A stretch of 64,000 bases of DNA from Microbacteriaceae bacterium (GTDB lineage Bacteria; Actinomycetota; Actinomycetes; Actinomycetales; Microbacteriaceae), in contig JAODMT010000024.1 in NCBI GenBank assembly GCA_025464975.1, positions 372,001-436,000 of the forward strand, read 5' to 3'. How positions within the stretch are numbered: the stretch's first letter is position 1; every line of letters begins with the position of its first letter. Shown here in pieces: positions 48,218 through 56,881 of the stretch. Position numbers and translations under genes: made by a program. Under the pieces are notes generated by a model that saw nothing but the letters and a program-made list of their open reading frames with translations, made no database searches and was not told the DNA's origin.

Positions 48218-50901
48218 CAGTTGGGACACTGTCCCGGCGGGGGTGCACTTCCGTCCGGTTTGCCGTAAACCGTGAGGGTCACCGCAGCCGTTTTGGCGAC
48301 CGATGCCCCGGCAGCTGGGTTGGAGCTTGCCACGATGCACACGCTGTCGCTCTGACCGGGCTGCGCGTTTCCGGGCACCCAGTTGTAGGCGATTTTGTTC
48401 GGATCGAATCCGTTGGAGGCGACCGTTGCATTCGCCACTTGTCGCGTGAGGCCGACTACGTTCGGCATCGTCGTCGCGAGGCTTCCGTCACTCGTGTAGA
48501 CCGTGACGTCGCTGCCGGTTGCGACCTTCGAGCCGGTGGCCGGATCCGTTCTGGTCACGCGACCGGCGGGCAGTGCGGATGGTTCGGACCCGCCGTTTGT
48601 GTACTGAAACTTGAGGCTCGTCAACACCGTCTGCGCCTGAGTGGCCGTCTGACCGACCACATTCGGCACAGTGGCGGACGATCCGGCGAGCATCGAGGCT
48701 GGAGCCACGGGGAAGGCCTTTGCCCCTCCGTAGGTGGCGTTCGCCTGCTTCTGTATTCCCCTGAGGATGTTGAACCGAGACGTCGAGTAATAGTTCCCGC
48801 GGGTAATCGGGTTGGTGTACTTGATCAGCGGGATGGTGCCCTGCACGTTTCCGGTCCAGACGGCGGTCGCGGTCTTGGTCGTCGTGCCCATCACCCAGTC
48901 CTGGTCGGTGTTGGGGGAGGTTCCGGTCTTGCCGGCGATGGCGATTCCGTCGCGAGGGTTTGCGGCCGTGCTTGTTCCGCCGGTCATGCTTCCGACCATG
49001 GCGTTCGCGTCACCGGCGGCAACCTCGGGGGAGATCGCCTGGTTGCAGGTCTTCGCCTGCCCGGCGAGTTTCTGGCCGGTCGGGCCGACGATGCTGTCGA
49101 TGATCGTCGCGTCGCAGTGCAGGCCGCCGGCGCCGACCGTCGCGGCGACCCCGGCCATAGTGAGCGGGGCGACTGCATTCACGCCGAGGATCATGGTCGG
49201 GACCATGCTGATCGGGTTGGTTTGAGGCGTCTTCAGCTTGGGGTTCGGGTCCACCATCTTCGCGAGGTGAACGCCCATGGCGACCGCGGTGTCCCTGATG
49301 CCACACATGTCTTGCTTCTCGGCCATGTTCATGAACGCGTTGTTCACCGAGTTGATGAGCGCGTTCTTCACCGTCATGGAGCCCCCGCCTGAGCCACCGT
49401 CGTTGTTCATCGTGAACGGGGCGCTGGTCTCCATCTGCGGGGCGCAGGACCAGGTGAAGTTGGAGTTCTTGTAGTTCTGCGGGCCCTTGCCGTTAACCAC
49501 GTCGTTAAGGCCGTGGCCGGTCGCGAGCCAATTGGAGAGGTCGATCACCTTGAAGGTGGATCCGGTGGGGAATCCGGTCGAGCTACCGTAGGGCTGATCG
49601 GTGCTGTAGTTGACCGCGGTCTTAGTGATGTCGACGGGTTGTCCCGGCGCAACCCCCGCATCATCAAACTGTTTGTTTTGGGCCATGGCGAGGATGCGAC
49701 CGGTGCCGACCTCGACCGTGTCGGCTGCCGCTCCGAGCGCGAAGCGAGCCTCGCTTGGCGGGGCCTGCTGGTTGAGCAGGGTTTGAGCGGTGGCCTCCAG
49801 ATCGAGATCGATGCTCGTCTGCACCTTGTACCCGCCATGGTTCCAGTTGGCGATCCGTTGAGCCGGGGTCGAGCCAAGCGACGCGACGATTGGCGCCGCG
49901 CCGCTCACGTTTGACAGGTCCGGAGCGGTGATGACCTTGATGGCGTAGTCGCACGCGAAACCAGCAAGCGCGGCATTCGGCGCGGTGCGGCATCCGTTGT
50001 TCGCGGGCGTGAGATGCACGTAGGAGGCGATCGGAGTCGCGACGGCGTCGGTGTACTGCTTCTGGGTGATGTTCTTGGCCGAGAGCATCCCGGCGAGAAT
50101 CTCATCCCGGCGCACCTTGTTCGCGGCGTAGTACTTGGGGTCGGACAGATTCTGGGTTACCGGCTGTTGCACGATCGCGATGAGGCTTGCCGCCTCGGGG
50201 AGGGTCACGTCCTTGGCGTGCACACCGAAGTACTGCATCGCCGCCGATTCGACGCCGTAGGTCTGACCGCCCATGCCGACGATGTTGAGATAGCCGAGCA
50301 GAATCTGATTCTTCGTGTATTTCTTGTCGAGGCCGATCGCGAGCTTCATCTCCTTGAGCTTGCGGTCGATGGTGGCACCGTTGGCGGCGGCGATGGCCGC
50401 CGTCTGAGCCTTGCCCGTCAGAGTGGTGAACGCATTCTGAACCAGGATGTTCTTGACGAGCTGCATGTCGAGGGTGGAGCTTCCGCTCTGGCCCGACGAC
50501 GATTGCGTCGTGTTGCGAACGAGCGCGCGAGCGATCGAGGGAACATCCACGCCGCCGTGCTGGTAGAACCGGCGGTCCTCACCGTCGACGGCTGCCTGCT
50601 TAAGGAACGGTGACACGTTGGCGTCGTCGACCACGATGCGGTTCTGCTGGTAGACCGTCGCGATCAGAGTCGGGACCCCGCCGCGGTAGCCGAGAATCTG
50701 GTTCTGCTGGGACGGCTCGCCGATCTTGATCGTGTCCGGCAGGTTCTCGAAAACGTTGATTGAACCCTGTGCGGTTGCGCTCGTAACGGCGATCGCCGGG
50801 GTGACCATAGCGGTCACCAAGACCCCCGCGAGCACACTGAAACCCACGAGGCCGATGAGGCCTCCGAGCACGCGGGAGGGCTTCAATTTTTGGGCAGACA
50901 T
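48217..50901 (-). CDS. ponA: Class A penicillin-binding protein with two PASTA domains
   Basis: This bifunctional peptidoglycan synthase has 894 residues: a membrane anchor (11-38), a GT51 transglycosylase with catalytic Glu108 in DGEDRRFYQHGGVD, and a transpeptidase with STFK (Ser near 447), SVNNAF (SXN) and AGKTGTS. Two C-terminal PASTA repeats (VPNVVGQTATQAQTVL; MPNVVGLTRQVANATV) bind peptidoglycan. A TACCCT -10 (plus-strand 50908-50913) lies 6 nt before the ATG, indicating a leaderless transcript. It is the first gene of an operon with the phosphoesterase. The symbol is by family. Confidence 0.95.
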   Translation of the reverse strand: MSAQKLKPSRVLGGLIGLVGFSVLAGVLVTAMVTPAIAVTSATAQGSINVFENLPDTIKIGEPSQQNQILGYRGGVPTLIATVYQQNRIVVDDANVSPFLKQAAVDGEDRRFYQHGGVDVPSIARALVRNTTQSSSGQSGSSTLDMQLVKNILVQNAFTTLTGKAQTAAIAAANGATIDRKLKEMKLAIGLDKKYTKNQILLGYLNIVGMGGQTYGVESAAMQYFGVHAKDVTLPEAASLIAIVQQPVTQNLSDPKYYAANKVRRDEILAGMLSAKNITQKQYTDAVATPIASYVHLTPANNGCRTAPNAALAGFACDYAIKVITAPDLSNVSGAAPIVASLGSTPAQRIANWNHGGYKVQTSIDLDLEATAQTLLNQQAPPSEARFALGAAADTVEVGTGRILAMAQNKQFDDAGVAPGQPVDITKTAVNYSTDQPYGSSTGFPTGSTFKVIDLSNWLATGHGLNDVVNGKGPQNYKNSNFTWSCAPQMETSAPFTMNNDGGSGGGSMTVKNALINSVNNAFMNMAEKQDMCGIRDTAVAMGVHLAKMVDPNPKLKTPQTNPISMVPTMILGVNAVAPLTMAGVAATVGAGGLHCDATIIDSIVGPTGQKLAGQAKTCNQAISPEVAAGDANAMVGSMTGGTSTAANPRDGIAIAGKTGTSPNTDQDWVMGTTTKTATAVWTGNVQGTIPLIKYTNPITRGNYYSTSRFNILRGIQKQANATYGGAKAFPVAPASMLAGSSATVPNVVGQTATQAQTVLTSLKFQYTNGGSEPSALPAGRVTRTDPATGSKVATGSDVTVYTSDGSLATTMPNVVGLTRQVANATVASNGFDPNKIAYNWVPGNAQPGQSDSVCIVASSNPAAGASVAKTAAVTLTVYGKPDGSAPPPGQCPN

Positions 50902-50951
50902 AGAATCAGGGTAAGGGATGTTCGCCCTTGGGAACCTGAAGGGACGCCGGA

Positions 50952-51113
50952 ATGACCCGTTGGGAATACGTGACCACTCCGCTCATCGTGCACAACACCG
51001 CAGCGATACTCAACAATTGGGGATCGGATGGTTGGGAGCTGGTGCAGGTCGTCAGCGGTCCAGAGGGTGGCCTTGTCGCCTACTTGAAGCGCGAGATTGA
51101 GGATGAGAACTGA
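50952..51113 (+). CDS. DUF4177-like mini-protein, 53 residues
   Basis: This small protein starts MTRWEYVTTPLIVHNTAAIL and ends LKREIEDEN, with the WGSDGWELVQVV core typical of DUF4177 proteins. In actinobacteria a protein of this kind is often encoded just before RidA. Its stop overlaps the RidA start by 1 nt (TGATG), so translation is coupled. Its function is unknown. It is too short for many gene finders, but composition, motif and coupling support it. Confidence 0.82.
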   Translation: MTRWEYVTTPLIVHNTAAILNNWGSDGWELVQVVSGPEGGLVAYLKREIEDEN

Positions 51114-51574
51114 TGTCGGTAATTGAGGCGCGACTCGCAGAACTCGGACTCGTTCTCCCGGAGATTGCCGCACCGGCCGGGGCGTATATCCCCGCCGTCG
51201 TGAGTGGCAACCTGGTCTTCACCGCCGGCCAACTGCCGTTCATCGGCGGCGCGCTGCCCGCAACAGGCAAGGTAGGCGCCGCGGTGTCTGCCGAAGACGC
51301 GAAGACCTACGCGGCAACCAGCGCGCTCAACGCCCTCGCCGCGGTCAAGGGCGTCATCGGCTCGCTCGACCGAGTGACGCGGGTGGTCAAGGTTGTCGGG
51401 TTCGTGGCATCCGACCCCGACTTCAGCGGGCAGCCGGGAGTGATCAACGGAGCCTCCGAACTTCTGGGGCAGGTCTTCGGCGACCTGGGTGTGCATTCTC
51501 GCAGCGCTGTGGGTGTGGCGGTTCTTCCGCTTGACTCGCCCGTCGAGGTGGAGCTCATCGTAGAGTTCGCCTGA
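51113..51574 (+). CDS. RidA/YjgF-family protein
   Basis: This 153-residue member of the RidA superfamily forms trimers and typically hydrolyses reactive enamine/imine intermediates. It has GNLVFTAGQLPFIGG, LAAVKGVIGSLDRVTRVVKV and SAVGVAVLPLDSPVEVELIVEF. The usual Arg of deaminating RidA (in the RXXV-type C-terminal motif) is not obvious, so it may belong to a Rid subfamily of other function. It is coupled to the mini-protein upstream. Confidence 0.92.
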   Translation: MSVIEARLAELGLVLPEIAAPAGAYIPAVVSGNLVFTAGQLPFIGGALPATGKVGAAVSAEDAKTYAATSALNALAAVKGVIGSLDRVTRVVKVVGFVASDPDFSGQPGVINGASELLGQVFGDLGVHSRSAVGVAVLPLDSPVEVELIVEFA

Positions 51575-51645
51575 CCGGCGCTGCTTTTCCCTCCGCGCGT
51601 GCTCCGGTCGAGCTGTATCTTCCTTCGGGTGTCGCAGGCCGTGTT

Positions 51646-51780
51646 TGTGTTGCAGTCAGTGCTGCGTCGTCCGCGTGAATTACTCGCTTCTCCGGAGGTT
51701 TCTGCCCCTGGCTGTGGAGTAGCCCCTTTCTCGGAATGATTTCGCCCAGATTGGGCTCAGACCTCCGGAGAAGCGCGGTG
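51646..51780. repeat. Inverted-repeat element, copy A
   Basis: The core 51687-51773 is bounded by perfect inverted ends CTTCTCCGGAGG and CCTCCGGAGAAG. Homology to copy B also covers the 40 bp to the left (GTGTTGCA to CGTCGTCCGCGTGA). No coding capacity was seen. It is MITE- or REP-like in form. It lies in the 605-bp gap 51575-52179, which holds no gene I can support. Confidence 0.75.
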
Positions 51781-51835
51781 GGAATGGTGCCGGCGATCAG
51801 AACTCACCGGCGCTTCCCTCCGTATTTCGCGGCTC

Positions 51836-51928
51836 GTGAGTTATTTCGCGGGCGTGAGTTGTGTCGCGGGTCATGAGTTGTTCGCACGTCGTGAGTTGTT
51901 CGCACCTCGTGAGTTGTGTTGCACTCCC
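51836..51928. repeat. 18-bp tandem repeat, five units
   Basis: Units starting RTGAGTTGTTCGCACGTC occur at 51836, 51854, 51873, 51891 and 51909, with lengths of 18 to 20 bp and mismatches mainly in the outer copies. They are directly adjacent, with no spacers. The tract lies between inverted-repeat copies A and B. Confidence 0.85.
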
Positions 51929-52049
51929 GTGTTACGTCGTCCGCGTGAGTTGTCTTGTTTCTCCGGAGGTTTCTGATTTCAGGCGTGACTTGCCCCCTTA
52001 TCGACGCGATTTAGCGCAAATTGGGTTAATCCTCCGGAGAAGCGCGACT
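51915..52049. repeat. Inverted-repeat element, copy B
   Basis: The core 51959-52042 is bounded by TTCTCCGGAGG and CCTCCGGAGAA. It is about 270 bp from copy A and similar over the left flank (CGTCGTCCGCGTGAGTT), the ends and parts of the centre (GCCCC, ATTGGG). The divergence between copies suggests an old duplication. Confidence 0.75.
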
Positions 52050-52120
52050 AAACGGTGCTGGCAGGCAGATGGCCAGGCGCGGACCGGGCAGCACAGCAAG
52101 GCACCCAGAGCAAGGCAGGA

Positions 52121-52204
52121 AGACGGCGCCGGAAGGCACAGCAAGGCACTCAGACGGTGCCGGAAGGCAGAGCAAGGCACTAAGACGGTGCCGGCAGGCA
52201 AGGC
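52121..52204. repeat. 31-bp tandem repeat, two and a half units
   Basis: Units starting AGACGGTGCCGGAAGGCA occur at 52121, 52152 and 52183 (the last partial). Shorter GCAAGGCA echoes lie just to the left. The third unit overlaps the 3' end of the DUF559-type gene, so repeat growth has shaped that protein's C-terminal tail. Confidence 0.85.
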
Positions 52205-53190
52205 GGGGACAGCGCGAGCGCGCACCGAGTCAGTGCGCAGAACCGGGCCGGCTGCGGGTACGGACCCTGGCGGACGCCCTTGGGGCACTGCGCCACGGGG
52301 TCGAGATGGCGTCCGCGAGCGAGTTGCTCCCGGATCACCCGTTCCACCAGCCCGAACTTGAACATCACCATTCGATAGCTCAGTCGAACGACGGTGTAGC
52401 CAAGAGCCTGCAGCTCAGCGGTGCGAATTCGATCGCTGTTGAACCGCGCATCATCGGAATGATAGTCGCCGCCATCCGTCTCGATAATCAGAGAAGAGCC
52501 GACCAGGAGGTCGACATAGTGGCGGCCGATTTTCACCTGGGTTCGCACCTGTAGTCCAATCGACCTCAGCCATAGCCGAAGGATGGTCTCGAGACCCGAG
52601 TCAGCCCGTCCATCGACAAGGTGCTCGTAGGCGCTCAGCCGATAGGGCAGATGTGCAAACAGGATGTGGAGTTCGGCGGCACTGAGCAGCCCCTTATTCA
52701 CCGCCGAGTCGCACGAAGCGATGGCGGTGACCGTATCCGAGTAGAGGAAAATCTGGGAGAGGAACTGCACAACGGACTCTCGCCAGAGGTCGGGAGAATC
52801 GCTAGCCTCACCCTCGTTCCAGTGCGAAACGATGCGGCCGCTGCCGGCGGTGGAATCGGCATCTGGGAAGCCGAATTGCGTCCGTCCCGGCTTAGCTACA
52901 TTGCCGTGCGGATTCCAGCTGACGTGAAGGTCCTGGTCCATGCCTCGCCACATCGCATGGCTTCCCGCCGCGGAAAACGCACCAAGTCGCCCTCCCAGCT
53001 TGACGGCGTCGACGCGATCCGGCTCGGCTGACGGCACGGCAAACCACGCCCTTCGCACTCGAATGAGCACGCCCGCTCGAATCGCGCAGGCAATCGAGTT
53101 GGGGCTTTCACCCGCCTCACGCAACTGCTGTCGCGTCGCGATGCCACCCAATCGGATCACCAGTGCCGCAACCGCATCGAATCCTCGCAT
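52180..53190 (-). CDS. AbiEi-like antitoxin-domain and DUF559 (Vsr-like nuclease) protein
   Basis: This 336-residue protein has an N-terminal helix-turn-helix at about residues 5-50 (ALVIRLGGIATRQQLREAGE), like the AbiEi antitoxin domain. The C-terminal DUF559 fold related to very-short-patch endonucleases covers about 215-300, with SGLETILRLWL, YVDLLVGSSLIIETDGG (Asp and Glu candidates) and ALGYTVVRLSY. No toxin partner (AbiEii) is adjacent. The tail from about 310 is low-complexity and repeat-derived. The start is ATG 53190; longer starts are possible. Repeat elements lie on both sides. A role in defence or DNA repair is a guess. Confidence 0.8.
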   Translation of the reverse strand: MRGFDAVAALVIRLGGIATRQQLREAGESPNSIACAIRAGVLIRVRRAWFAVPSAEPDRVDAVKLGGRLGAFSAAGSHAMWRGMDQDLHVSWNPHGNVAKPGRTQFGFPDADSTAGSGRIVSHWNEGEASDSPDLWRESVVQFLSQIFLYSDTVTAIASCDSAVNKGLLSAAELHILFAHLPYRLSAYEHLVDGRADSGLETILRLWLRSIGLQVRTQVKIGRHYVDLLVGSSLIIETDGGDYHSDDARFNSDRIRTAELQALGYTVVRLSYRMVMFKFGLVERVIREQLARGRHLDPVAQCPKGVRQGPYPQPARFCALTRCALALSPPCLPAPS

Positions 53191-53302
53191 ACCCCGCAGC
53201 CTGCGCGTCCCGACACCGCCTCGTCGGGTCGGCGGGCACCCGGTGCACAGCCCGCACAATTCTCGGACTGTTGGGGGATGGATGCCGCGCCGCCGCAGTC
53301 AC

Positions 53303-53402
53303 GTTTTTCCGGAGCATTTGCCCCGGCGCGTTCGACCGCCCAATCATTACGTGGCGCGCTGGCGCTGACGTAGGCGGTTTCGCTTAATCCTCCGGAGAAA
53401 CG
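53303..53402. repeat. Inverted-repeat element, divergent copy C
   Basis: The left end TTTTTCCGGAG and right end TTAATCCTCCGGAGAAACG (53384-53402) resemble copies A and B; the right end matches copy B over the TTAATCCTCCGGAGAA segment. The centre is largely different. It lies upstream of the DUF559-type gene, so that gene is bracketed by copies. Confidence 0.55.
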
Positions 53403-53475
53403 ATGGGGAGCAACCCGGAATCCGGTAGCGAAGGGGGCGAAACGGCCTCAACGCGACGGCGGGGGAGAAACCGAC

Positions 53476-55464
53476 TCAACTCGCTGGCGGCGTCAACCCG
53501 TCGCTGATCAGCTGCATCACCGACGCGTCCGAGAGGGTGGTCGTGTCCCCGATCGCACGTCCCTCCGCCACATCCTGCAGCAGCCGCCGCATGATCTTTC
53601 CGGAGCGGGTCTTCGGCAGCTCGGCCACCACGACCACGCGCTTGGGCCTCGCGATCGCGCCAATCTCTCCGGCTACATGAGCGCGAAGAAGCGCGCTTGC
53701 CTCCACCGGCGTGTGCTTGTCCGCCTGGTCGGCCCGCAGGATCACGAACGCAACGATGGCCTGGCCGGTCGTCTCATCGGCGGCACCGACGACGGCAGCC
53801 TCGGCAACTATCGGGTGTGACACGAGCGCGGACTCGATTTCCGCCGTCGACAATCGGTGGCCCGACACGTTCATTACGTCGTCCACCCGGCCGAGCAGCC
53901 AGATGTCCTTGTCCTCGTCGAGGCGCGCGCCGTCCCCGGCGAAGTACTTCGGGCCTCCGGGCACGTCCGCGAACTTGCTCCAATAGGTGTCAACGAAACG
54001 TTCCGGGTCGCCCCAGATACCCCGCAACATCGCCGGCCACGGCTCGGTCACGACGAGGAATCCGCCACCGCCAGGCGGCACCGGATGGCCCGCCTCGTCG
54101 AGCACGTCGATGGAGATTCCGGGCAGCGGTACCTGCGCGGACCCCGGCTTCAAAATCGTCACTCCGGGGAGCGCGGCGACCATCATCGCCCCGGTTTCGG
54201 TCTGCCACCAGGTGTCGACAATCGGCGCAGTTCCGGCGCCGATCACGTCGCGGTACCAGATCCAGGCCTCCGGGTTGATCGGTTCGCCCACGCTGCCGAG
54301 GACGCGGATGCTCGACAGGTCGAAGGCATCCGGAATCTCACGTCCGAGCTTCATGAACGAGCGGATGGCGGTGGGAGCCGTGTAGAAGAGGGAGACGCCG
54401 TACTTCTGGATGATCTCCCACCAGCGCCCCGGGTGGGGGGAGTCGGGCGTGCCCTCGTAGATCACCGAGGTCGCCCCGTTGGCCAGCGGACCGTAAATCG
54501 AGTAGCTGTGCCCCGTGATCCAGCCGACATCGGCGGTGCACCAGTAGACGTCCGTCTCGGGATGCAGGTCGAAGACGTTCTTGTGCGTGAAGGCGACCTG
54601 GGTGAGATACCCGCCGCTCGAGTGCAGGATGCCCTTCGGCTTGCCGGTGGTTCCCGAGGTGTAGAGAAGGAACAGAGGATGCTCCGCCTCGAAGGCCACG
54701 GCCTCATGCTCGAAACTCACGCCCTCGAGCTGCTCGTGCCACCACAGGTCGCGTCCGTCAACCCAATCGACGTCATTCTCGCCGCGGCGCAAGACAAGGA
54801 CGTTCCGCACCGAGTGCGGGAAGTCTTTCTCGAGGGCGAGGGCCTCATCCACGACCGGCTTGAGCGCGCTCACCTTGCCCTTGCGCCACCCGCCGTCCGC
54901 GGTGATCACGAGTTTCGCCCCAGCGTCATCGATCCGGGAACGGAGGCTCTCCGCGCTGAACCCACCGAAGACAACGGAATGGATGGCGCCGATGCGGGCA
55001 ACCGCGAGCATGGCCACGGCGGCCTCGGGCACGTTCGGGAGGTAGATGGCGACGGTGTCGCCGGCGACGATGCCGAGACCGGTGAGCAGATTGGCGGCCT
55101 GTTTCACCTCGGCGGTCAGCTCCGCGTAGCTGATCGACCGACTGTCGCCCGGCTCGCCCTCCCAGTGGATGGCGATCCGGTCGCCGTTGCCGTCGAGCAC
55201 GTGGCGATCCAGACAGTTGTATGCCACGTTGAGCTCGCCGTCCGCGAACCACCTGGCGAACGGCGGGTTCGACCAGTCGAGGGTTTGCGTAAAGGGCTTG
55301 TGCCAGTGCAGCAGCTCGCGGGATGTCTTCGCCCAGAAGGCCAGCCGATCGGCCTTGGCCTCCTCGTACAGTCCCGCCGTCGCTATCGCGTTCTGCGAGA
55401 ACGTCTTGGTCGGCGGGAACCGTCGTTCCTCGTGCATCAGGTTGTCTATTGATGGGTTTGACAT
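53476..55464 (-). CDS. acs: Acetyl-CoA synthetase
   Basis: This AMP-forming enzyme of 662 residues activates acetate to acetyl-CoA. It has the adenylation P-loop LLYTSGTTGKPKGILHSSGG (20 residues), VYWCTADVGWITGHSYSIYG, DTWWQTETGAMM, and C-terminal Lys in KTRSGKIMRRLL, the site of acetyl regulation in this family. AAAGGAC precedes ATG 55464. A -10-like TACAAT (plus-strand 55521-55526) lies about 57 nt upstream. With pta-ackA the window holds both the high- and low-affinity acetate routes. Confidence 0.97.
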   Translation of the reverse strand: MSNPSIDNLMHEERRFPPTKTFSQNAIATAGLYEEAKADRLAFWAKTSRELLHWHKPFTQTLDWSNPPFARWFADGELNVAYNCLDRHVLDGNGDRIAIHWEGEPGDSRSISYAELTAEVKQAANLLTGLGIVAGDTVAIYLPNVPEAAVAMLAVARIGAIHSVVFGGFSAESLRSRIDDAGAKLVITADGGWRKGKVSALKPVVDEALALEKDFPHSVRNVLVLRRGENDVDWVDGRDLWWHEQLEGVSFEHEAVAFEAEHPLFLLYTSGTTGKPKGILHSSGGYLTQVAFTHKNVFDLHPETDVYWCTADVGWITGHSYSIYGPLANGATSVIYEGTPDSPHPGRWWEIIQKYGVSLFYTAPTAIRSFMKLGREIPDAFDLSSIRVLGSVGEPINPEAWIWYRDVIGAGTAPIVDTWWQTETGAMMVAALPGVTILKPGSAQVPLPGISIDVLDEAGHPVPPGGGGFLVVTEPWPAMLRGIWGDPERFVDTYWSKFADVPGGPKYFAGDGARLDEDKDIWLLGRVDDVMNVSGHRLSTAEIESALVSHPIVAEAAVVGAADETTGQAIVAFVILRADQADKHTPVEASALLRAHVAGEIGAIARPKRVVVVAELPKTRSGKIMRRLLQDVAEGRAIGDTTTLSDASVMQLISDGLTPPAS

Positions 55465-55592
55465 GCGTGTCCTTTTGCCCGACGCGGGCACACCGCACCC
55501 CGCGTGAAATCGTGGTTCCGATTGTAGACTGCGGGCCACGGCGGCAATTTCTCGTGACCCTGTGAGTCAGGCGAGATCGGTGCACTCACCTC

Positions 55593-55620
55593 TTGCGCGA
55601 CAGGGTCGCCGGAGTAAACT
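55593..55620 (+). promoter_or_regulatory. Promoter candidate for the 6C small RNA
   Basis: TTGCGC at 55593-55598 and TAAACT at 55615-55620 are spaced 16 nt, predicting a start near 55627. That is just ahead of the first hairpin of the RNA. The same TAAACT -10 is used upstream of the SRP RNA gene. Confidence 0.5.
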
Positions 55621-55626
55621 GGACGC

Positions 55627-55720
55627 GTCGGATGCAAATCCGGTAAGCAACGCATAGTGATTCCCCCCAATCCAGCGTTGCTGTGGCGGCGCCGGTTCCC
55701 CCCAACAGGCGCCGCCCCTC
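55627..55720 (+). ncRNA. 6C small RNA (actinobacterial, B11-like)
   Basis: Two adjacent hairpins each present TTCCCCCCAA in the loop. The first has stem AGCAACGC/GCGTTGCT (55646-55653, 55675-55682). The second has stem GGCGGCGCC/GGCGCCGCC (55685-55693, 55708-55716). Loops with six cytosines in two consecutive stems define the 6C motif of actinobacteria (B11 in mycobacteria), which is known to lie near pilus-assembly and partition genes, as here. The ends are approximate. The rest of the 55465-55843 gap shows only promoter-like hexamers. Confidence 0.88.
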
Positions 55721-55843
55721 TACGTTTAGCGGACTTCAGTTTTGCCAGCCACTACTTCTCCTCCCCAGTCAGCGACCTGCTGGGCAGCACGCCACTAGTC
55801 CGCCGAGGCTCGGCTGGCCGCGGCCCCGCGTTACGGTCGTGCG

Positions 55844-56881
55844 ATGTCGCTCACCGATTCAGCGCGCGAACCGTTCGATGAGGAGCGGTTCGTGCCCCGG
55901 CGTCCCGGAACGTCCGCCCGGCCAGTCGCCTCACCACGAACCGGGCTCCCCGACTTCGGGCCGCTCGCACCCTACGTTGCAGACGCGGCGGTGACGGATG
56001 TCTTCGTAAACGGCGCATCCGAGGTCTGGGTCGATCGCGGCGGCGGAGCCGTTCGTCAACAGGGGGTGCTCTTCGACGCCGGGCAGCTCAGGGAACTCGC
56101 GGTCCGGCTCATCGCCCTCGGCGGTCGGCACATCGACGAGACGAGCCCGTGTGTGGACGTTCGGCTGCACGAGGGAATCCGGGTGCACGCCGTGCTTCCG
56201 CCGATCTCCACCGGAGGAACGCTCCTCTCTATACGGTTGCCGCGCGTCGAGCGACTGAGCCTCACGGATTTGGACGCCCGCGGCTTCTTTTCCACGGGTC
56301 GGCTCGACGTCGTGTCGGCGCTCGTGGCCGAGCGCAAGAACCTGCTCATCACCGGGGCCGGTGGCAGCGGAAAGACGACCCTTCTCGCCGCACTGCTCTC
56401 GAGCGCGGCGATTGGAGACCGCATCATCGCGATCGAAGACGTCGCGGAGCTTCGCGTTTCGCATCCCCACTTCATCGCCCTGGAGGCTCGCCAGGCCAAC
56501 CTGGAGGGGACGGGCCAGCTGGGACTCGAACGGCTCGTTCGTGAGGCGCTGCGGATGCGCCCGGATCGGCTCGTACTCGGCGAATGTCGCGGGGCGGAGA
56601 TCCGCGAGCTGCTTGCCGCGCTAAACACGGGCCACGACGGTGGGGCGGGCACCCTGCATGCCAACTCGCTCGGCGATGTTCCGGCGCGGATCGAGGCTCT
56701 CGGCGCTCTCGCCGGCATGAGCCCGACGGCCATCGCCCGGCAGACGGTGAGCGCTATCGACACTGTGCTGCACCTCGAGCGCAACCGCGATACTCGACGG
56801 CTCGCCCAGATCGGGCGATTCGAACTCGATTCGCGCAATCGGCTGCGGATGGTCGAAGACGTGGTGGACGCCGGTGGCTAG
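55844..56881 (+). CDS. tadA: TadA/CpaF-type secretion ATPase
   Basis: This 345-residue type II/IV secretion ATPase powers Flp-type pilin assembly or a related export machine. It has Walker A GAGGSGKTTLLAALL near residue 170, an Asp box (IIAIEDVAELRV), LVREALRMRPDRLVLGECRG (Walker B-like) and a His box (GTLHANS). It is shorter at the N-terminus than many CpaF proteins. The ATG lies 6 nt after TACGGT (55832-55837), consistent with leaderless initiation. It heads a run of five Tad genes. Confidence 0.93.
   Translation: MSLTDSAREPFDEERFVPRRPGTSARPVASPRTGLPDFGPLAPYVADAAVTDVFVNGASEVWVDRGGGAVRQQGVLFDAGQLRELAVRLIALGGRHIDETSPCVDVRLHEGIRVHAVLPPISTGGTLLSIRLPRVERLSLTDLDARGFFSTGRLDVVSALVAERKNLLITGAGGSGKTTLLAALLSSAAIGDRIIAIEDVAELRVSHPHFIALEARQANLEGTGQLGLERLVREALRMRPDRLVLGECRGAEIRELLAALNTGHDGGAGTLHANSLGDVPARIEALGALAGMSPTAIARQTVSAIDTVLHLERNRDTRRLAQIGRFELDSRNRLRMVEDVVDAGG

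Noticed and set aside
51836-52204. Possible CRISPR array
   Set aside because: Units of 18 and 31 bp are directly adjacent with no unique spacers, and no cas genes are nearby.
51861-52361. Plus-strand frame of 166 residues through the repeat tract
   Set aside because: It is made of tandem repeats and antisense sequence, with Cys/Ser- and Arg-rich composition and no ribosome-binding site.
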